34,688 nucleotides of DNA from Cymbomonas tetramitiformis (taxonomy: Eukaryota; Chlorophyta; Pyramimonadophyceae; Pyramimonadales; Pyramimonadaceae). This document shows positions 29,885 to 34,688 of this stretch, piece by piece; position 1 is the first letter of the stretch; each line of letters starts with the position of its first letter. The notes beneath the pieces were generated by a model. It saw only the letters and a program-made list of their open reading frames with translations, was not told where the DNA came from and did no database searches. The stretch spans positions 1 to 34,688 of the forward strand of contig LGRX02035280.1 of the NCBI GenBank assembly GCA_001247695.2, in the 5' to 3' direction. The translations under genes and the position numbers were made by a program.

Positions 29885-29971
29885 TTCACAATAGCCTAAA
29901 AGGTGTGATAAGGTTCACAATAGCCTATAAGGTGTGATAAAGTTCGCAATAGCCTATAAGGTGTGATGAGG
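29885..29971. repeat. 29-bp tandem repeat, three copies
   Basis: TTCACAATAGCCTA(A/T)AAGG with GTGTGATAAGG starts at 29885, 29914 and 29943. The array follows the stop of the 241-residue gene by about 60 bp and may lie in its 3' untranslated region. Confidence 0.85.
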
Positions 29972-30387
29972 TATTAACATCCCGGTGGAGAAGAACAAAG
30001 AAGAGCGCCGCGCACGAGACCCACTTTTCCTGAAAAGGTTTTTATAGCTGGATCTCTTGCAGCGGGCTGCAGTGGGGAAAGTAAGAAAATCCTCAGCGGC
30101 ATCATCATCATCGGACTCTGCACCGATAAATAAATAAGCAGGGGGGCAAGACTGCCGGAAACAGATCGACAAATAGAATCCTTTGCCCACACAAAAGAGG
30201 CAGCAGCCGGATCGGAGTGGGAGCAACTGCTGCTCATGTAATAGAAGCATCCTTCCCCATCTTAGTGCTAACTAGTGATAAACTAGCAATTCGACTGCAC
30301 ACACGTAGCCATAGGAGAAGTAATTTACTTATCTGCACCTCTGGTAACTTGTCTAGGCCCAGAGTAGGGCCTGGGAAATTAATTTAC
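29972..30387 (-). other. Possible further exon or small minus-strand gene
   Basis: A minus frame ending at 29954 contains an acidic run (ESDDDDAAEDF) and then a basic tail (KRSSYKNLFRKSGSRARRSS). Acceptor-like GGTGCAG and CCGGCAG precede it, and a GTGAGT donor lies at 30391-30386 at the end of the large gene's last block. Phases did not match for a simple join. It may be a terminal exon, a tiny gene, or nothing. Confidence 0.2.
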
Positions 30388-33235
30388 TCACACGCCCAAC
30401 AGGGCGTGGTTTTTTCTTTTTTCTTTTTTCCTGTAGTGCTGGTTCTCCTTGTCAATTTCTTGTCTGGTTAGCGGCCCTTCTTCTCTGGCTTCCACCAGGC
30501 GCGTGACGACGCCTGTCAGAGAAGCCTTCGAGCTATTCTTCTTTGTTATTCGCACGTGCGGGTAGTTGCCGGCATACTTCTCCTTTCGCTTCATCTCCAG
30601 CTTCCGCTCAAACAGAGCGGAAGCCTGGAACATCGTGCAAGTAACCTCGCCCGGCTTGGGGTGATTGCCGTTTATCGCCATGTAAGTGGCGTGCCACTGG
30701 CCAACCCATGTCAGGCAAACGAACCTGTGGGCACCAACAACCTCCTTATATATTCATATATCTTGACTATGTACTACAAACGAATGTGTTACAAATGAAA
30801 TTGGGTCAGTGACAGGTTCATGGTCAGGCAAACGAACCTGTGGACACCACGAAACTCCTTGTGCATGGTGGTCGACACCCTCATCCCTTGCACCACTTCA
30901 TACCGGAACTCCAGGTGCCGCTCGCACTTGATAGAAGCCTGGAAGGCTGGGATGATCGACTTCGCCTCCAGTATGCCGCTCTTGTTCAGTATCTTGTTTA
31001 CCTGCTGATCAGGAACAAACTTCTGATAACTGACAATCACCCCGGTGTTCCCCACTTCCTCGGAAAGACGCGCGTCGAGATATGTCGGGCTGGTCTTCAG
31101 GTCGGCTTTTATCGTGGTTTTCAGCTTTTTTATAGGACCTTTGCCTGCTGGCAGTGCAATCCTGGTAATACCCTCCACGTCCTGGAACTTTTCAATACAA
31201 AAAAGTACTGCCTCGGGAACAGTACCCAATACTTCGCAATCGTGTCGGGGATGCATTATAAGGATGGCGTCCGCGTAAGGACAGTCCTTTGGCATCTCGT
31301 ACAACATGGTCTTCACCGTCGAAACGAACGCCAACTCGGGTTGCAGCCTTTTGTTCTTCAGCTTGAAGGACAGAAGAAACCCCCATCGTTGCGGCCCAGT
31401 CTCCTTTTCGCTTTTGGGCTCCCAGGTCGAAGGGTCGGTGGCGTCCGTGCAGGCTGCAGAACCTTTAAGCACTTCTTCCATCTCCGGGGTATGTTCGTGG
31501 TTAAAACGAAATGGCTCGCTGATTTCACAGCCACTGTTCTGCAACATCAGGGCCAGGTCAGCGTAGGTGTATGGCGCCTGCAACGTCCAATTTTCAACTA
31601 CCTGCATGTGCTGGCCAGCCACCGCACGCCTCGTCTCGTGTTCTTCGCTGCCAATGGGGTTGTCTTGAAGTATCATTTGTGCCAGCGCTACGAGATCCCA
31701 GCATTGATCGGTCTCCTCCGGTCCAACCCAGTCAACAGGATGCCCGGGAGGTCCACGTTTTCTAGTACCTGATTCAACAACGTAGGACCACTGGCTTCGC
31801 CAGAGGACACCGCCGTCTCCCCCAAGTCCCGCTCCAAGGCTTCAGACGCTGTCTTAGCATAATCCGAGACTTCAGTGGGTTCAAGGCTGTCGCGACGCTT
31901 GGTTCCCATTTCAGCGACTGTTCGGATTTCGGCAACGGCTGTAGTTTCGCTTGCATGTGCGCTGCTCTGTCCGCTGTTGTCACTGCCGTCCAGCAGAAGC
32001 TCGTACTTCTTCTGCATCAGCTTTATCCGATAAAGGCTCCTACCGTGCGGATCCCATGCATCCTCTGGTGCTGCTTGGGTAAATGATGGTTCAGCTGGTG
32101 TTTCTGGTGTCCCCGAGCCATACGGTAACCCTTGGTGCACCTTGTCGATCTCCTCGTTCGACATGAGCGCTACTTCTCTGAAGGCGGACTCGGCAGGCAA
32201 CTGTTGCCCCATATATACAGCAAACTTCTCGTCCTCGTAAGTCATTTCGTCGAAATAACTGTCAAGTTCCTGCCGTTCAGACTCATTCAACTTTCGACTG
32301 TGGGCATCCTGAAGCAGGCACAACATCCGCTGCCCCAGATTGAAAGCCTCGCGACCTTCAGGCTGCACGATGAAGTGCGTGTCGTTTTCCACTTCTAAAG
32401 CATCCTCCTGAAGATGATTCTCTGACTCGGTACGATTTAAATATCGGACCATGACCTTCTTGTCCTCTATTGTGTGAGAAATAACACCCAAAACATAGTC
32501 CGGAGGGTCCATAATCTCGGCGGCGAGATTGAAAGCAACCAGTTCCCCACGGTCCGTATTGTTCCCCCGAAGCAAGCGAGGTGTCCCTTCATCATATGGT
32601 TCTTTCAGAATGTTGCAGAGGTGCGTGCGGACGAACGCATCTCCCGGCGTCGAACCTGAGGACACGCGATGTTCCATCAAGAACACGGAGGACGCGACAA
32701 AGTGATAATTAGGTTTTCGAACAGTACCTGGGGATGATGGTTGAGACGAGCCAGACTCGGCTGCCCTATCCCTGAGTTCCTCCAGAAGATCCACGCAAGT
32801 CGTGTGGGCTCGTAATTCCCACTCCGTTTTCGCCTTTTGGTCCTCGCTGTCTCCGTTCCAAGGTGCGTAAACTTCTTTTAAGCGATCGAACCGTCGCTTT
32901 ATGTCTATGTCCACCTGTCGACGCGACGCATCTTCCGAGTGCAAGTTGAACAGGAAACCTTTCCGAAGATACCCAAACCCTTCTTCGTCTACGATCTTAA
33001 GGGATTCAACCTGAGCGAGCTCTTCTTTTGTCTCGATGGATATGCCCAATGCTATTAGCGTATCCCTATCAACACCCGCCTTCTCCTTCCCGACGCACGG
33101 CGCTATCACCGCCGAATCCGTCTTCAACTGCGTGCCGTTAGGCTCAAGCTTCCGGATAGCATCCATAAGTTTTTCATCATCTTGAAACAACTCCTGCAAG
33201 ACGATTTTTACAATCGGTTTTAGAAGAGCTGACAT
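30388..33235 (-). CDS. Large intron-containing gene, function unknown
   Basis: Block 1 runs from ATG 33235 (MSALLKPIVKIVLQELF) to about 31769; its frame stays open to a TAG at 31688 (515 residues). It is acidic and soluble, with motifs DIDIKRRFDRLKEVYAPW, NYHFVASSVFLMEHR, PPDYVLGVISHTIEDKKV and MTYEDEKFAVYMGQQLP. Block 2 (about 31687-30838) includes TYADLALMLQNSGCEISEP, RWGFLLSFKLKNKRLQPE and CPYADAILIMHPRHDCEVLG. Block 3 (30724-30388) reads FVCLTWVGQWHATYMAINGN and ends basic (KKEKRKNHALLGV). The block 2/3 join is in phase with a GT-AG intron. The block 1/2 join is one base off, so these could be two adjacent genes (a second ATG lies at 31676). No domain is recognised; it could be a host orphan or part of an unknown element. 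Confidence 0.5.
30725..30837 (-). other. Intron bounded by a duplicated coding segment
   Basis: The donor side reads GTCCACAG|GTTCGTTTGCC and the acceptor side GCCCACAG|GTTCGTTTGCC. CACAGGTTCGTTTGCCTGAC is repeated perfectly 113 bp apart, with weaker similarity extending 17 bp upstream (AAGGAG.TT.GTGGTG). Removing 113 nt joins CAC-AG to G-TTC in phase and extends the protein into a long open frame, whereas the unspliced frame stops after 17 codons. Confidence 0.65.
31688..31768 (-). other. Putative intron between blocks 1 and 2 of the large gene
   Basis: Candidate donor AATCAG|GTACTAG and acceptor CTCGTAG|CGCTGG (81 nt). The join is one base short of frame, like both introns of the coiled-coil gene. 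The interval is open in both flanking frames, so a frameshift or two separate genes are alternatives. Confidence 0.35.
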
Positions 33236-33288
33236 TGCGGAAAGTTTTGAATGCAGCACAACGGGCTCTGTTTAACCCTGCGAAACTC

Positions 33289-34688
33289 CCCGCCCAAGTC
33301 TTAGGAAACTTGGGCGGTCACGGTCATCGCCCCGCCCAAGTCTTCGGAAACTTGGGCGGTCACGGTCATCGCCCCGCCCAAGTCTTAGGAAACTTGGGCG
33401 GTCACTGTCATCGCCCCGCCCAAGTCTTAGAAAACTTGGGCGGTCACTGTCATCGCCCCGCCCAAGTCTTAGGAAACTTGGGCGGTCACTGTCATCGCCC
33501 CGCCCAAGTCTTAGGAAACTTGGGCGGTCACTGTCATCGCCCCGCCCAAGTCTTAGGAAACTTGGGCGGTCACTGTCATCGCCCCGCCCAAGTCTTCGGA
33601 AACTTGGGCGGTCACTGTCATCGCCCCGCCCAAGTCTTCGGAAACTTGGGCGGTCACTGTCATCGCCCCGCCCAAGTCTTCGAAAACTTGGGCGGTCACT
33701 GTCATCGCCCCGCCCAAGTCTTCGGAAACTTGGGCGGTCACTGTCCTCGCCCCGCCCAAGTCTTCGAAAACTTGGGCGGTCACTGTCATCGCCCCGCCCA
33801 AGTCTTCGGAAACTTGGGCGGTCAATGTCATCGCCCCGCCCAAGTCTTAGGAAACTTGGGCGGTCACTGTCCTCGCTCCGCCCAAGTCTTAGGAAACTTG
33901 GGCGGTCACGGTCATCGCCCCGCCCACGTCTTAGGAAACTTGGGCGGTCACTGTCATCGCCCCGCCCAAGTCTTCGGAAACTTGGGCGGTCACTGTCATC
34001 GCCCCGCCCAAGTCTTCGGAAACTTGGGCGGTCACTGTCATCGCCCCGCCCAAGTCTTCGAAAACTTGGGCGGTCACTGTCATCGCCCCGCCCAAGTCTT
34101 CGAAACTTGGGCGGTCACTGTCATCGCCCCGCCCAAGTCTTAGGAAACTTGGGCGGTCACTGTCATCGCCCCGCCCAAGTCTTCGAAAACTTGGGCGGTC
34201 ACTGTCATCGCCCCGCCCAAGTCTTGGAAACTTGGGCGGTCACTGTCATCGCCCCGCCCAAGTCTTCGAAACTTGGGCGGTCACTGTCATCGCCCCGCCC
34301 AAGTCTTAGGAAAATTGGGCGGCCACTGTCATCGCCCCGCCCAAGTCTTTGGAAACTTGGGCGGTCACTGTCATCGCCCCGCCCAAGTCTTAGGAAACTT
34401 GGGCGGTCATGGTCATCGCCCCGCCCAAGTCTTAGGAAACTTGGGCGGTCACTGTCATCGCCCCGCCCAAGTCTTAGGAAACTTGGGCGGTCATGGTCAT
34501 CGCCCCGCCCAAGTCTTAGGAAACTTGGGCGGTCACTGTCATCGCCCCGCCCAAGTCTTAGGAAACTTGGGCGGTCACTGTCATCGCCCCGCCCAAGTCT
34601 TAGGAAACTTGGGCGGTCACTGTCATCGCCCCGCCCAAGTCTTAGGAAACTTGGGCGGTCACGGTCATCGCCCCGCCCAAGTCTTAGG
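33289..34688. repeat. 42-bp hairpin minisatellite (about 33 copies, continues off the right edge)
   Basis: Units begin CGCCCAAGTCTT at 33291, 33333 and every 42 bp after (a few are 41 bp from about 34100). Every unit holds the inverted repeat CCGCCCAAGT...ACTTGGGCGG with 10-bp arms and an 8-base loop (CTTAGGAA, CTTCGGAA or variants), then TCACTGTCATCGC or TCACGGTCATCGC. Arms are nearly invariant while the loop and linker vary. One plus frame is open to 34143 (14-residue repeat HRPAQVLGNLGGHC) because 42 is a multiple of three; I do not take it as a gene. The array starts about 55 bp upstream of the ATG of the large minus gene. Confidence 0.9.

Noticed and set aside
33289..34688. CRISPR-like array
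   Set aside because: Units are contiguous 42-bp tandem copies with no unique spacers, in eukaryotic DNA.

Overview
This window is repeat-rich eukaryotic nuclear DNA. It carries spliceosomal-type introns (GTGAGT donors, T-rich tracts before acceptors), a Ty3/Gypsy-type reverse transcriptase, a CACTA-type DNA transposon, many minisatellites and a 489-base assembly gap. There are no bacterial features such as operons with ribosome binding sites. The mix of GC-rich, Ala/Arg-coding minisatellites with AT-rich transposon debris suggests a microalga or similar protist. A prasinophyte-like green alga is my guess, but that is inference and no marker gene is present to test it.

Layout: 1-2815 holds two GC-rich tandem arrays (192-bp units, then mixed 42/33-bp units). 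2816-6690 is gene-poor, GC-rich at first and then AT-rich. 6690-7052 has an LTR-like edge and hairpin repeats. 7421-7849 (minus) is a small gene of unknown function. 8941-9320 is a small TA-flanked element with inverted ends. 9686-13382 is a decayed copy of an unusual retroelement (protease plus two conserved unknown domains). 13536-15215 is an array of long perfect palindromes that straddles the assembly gap. 15287-15770 and about 16130-16450 are further tandem repeats. 16825-26219 is a second, longer copy of the same retroelement family: protease, domain A, domain B, a multi-pass membrane-like ORF, then reverse transcriptase and a truncated RNase H. It is split at 19875 by a 3,848-bp CACTA transposon with 1.5-kb inverted arms and a GTT target duplication. 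26281-26790 is a 164-bp repeat array abutting the truncated RNase H.

The right end (27169-33235) is a cluster of three host-like or novel-element genes I do not recognise: an intron-containing coiled-coil gene (minus), a basic 241-residue protein (plus, head to head with it) and a large acidic multi-exon gene (minus). The start codon of the last lies about 55 bp from a 1.4-kb array of 42-bp hairpin-forming repeats that runs to the window edge.

The most interesting points are the retroelement architecture (about 2.5 kb of conserved unknown coding sequence plus a membrane-like ORF between protease and RT, joined to the RT ORF by an ATGA overlap), the CACTA element with giant inverted arms carrying tRNA-like folds, the palindrome array with paired (compensatory) changes, an intron bounded by a duplicated coding segment, and three other introns whose canonical splicing is out of phase by exactly one base.
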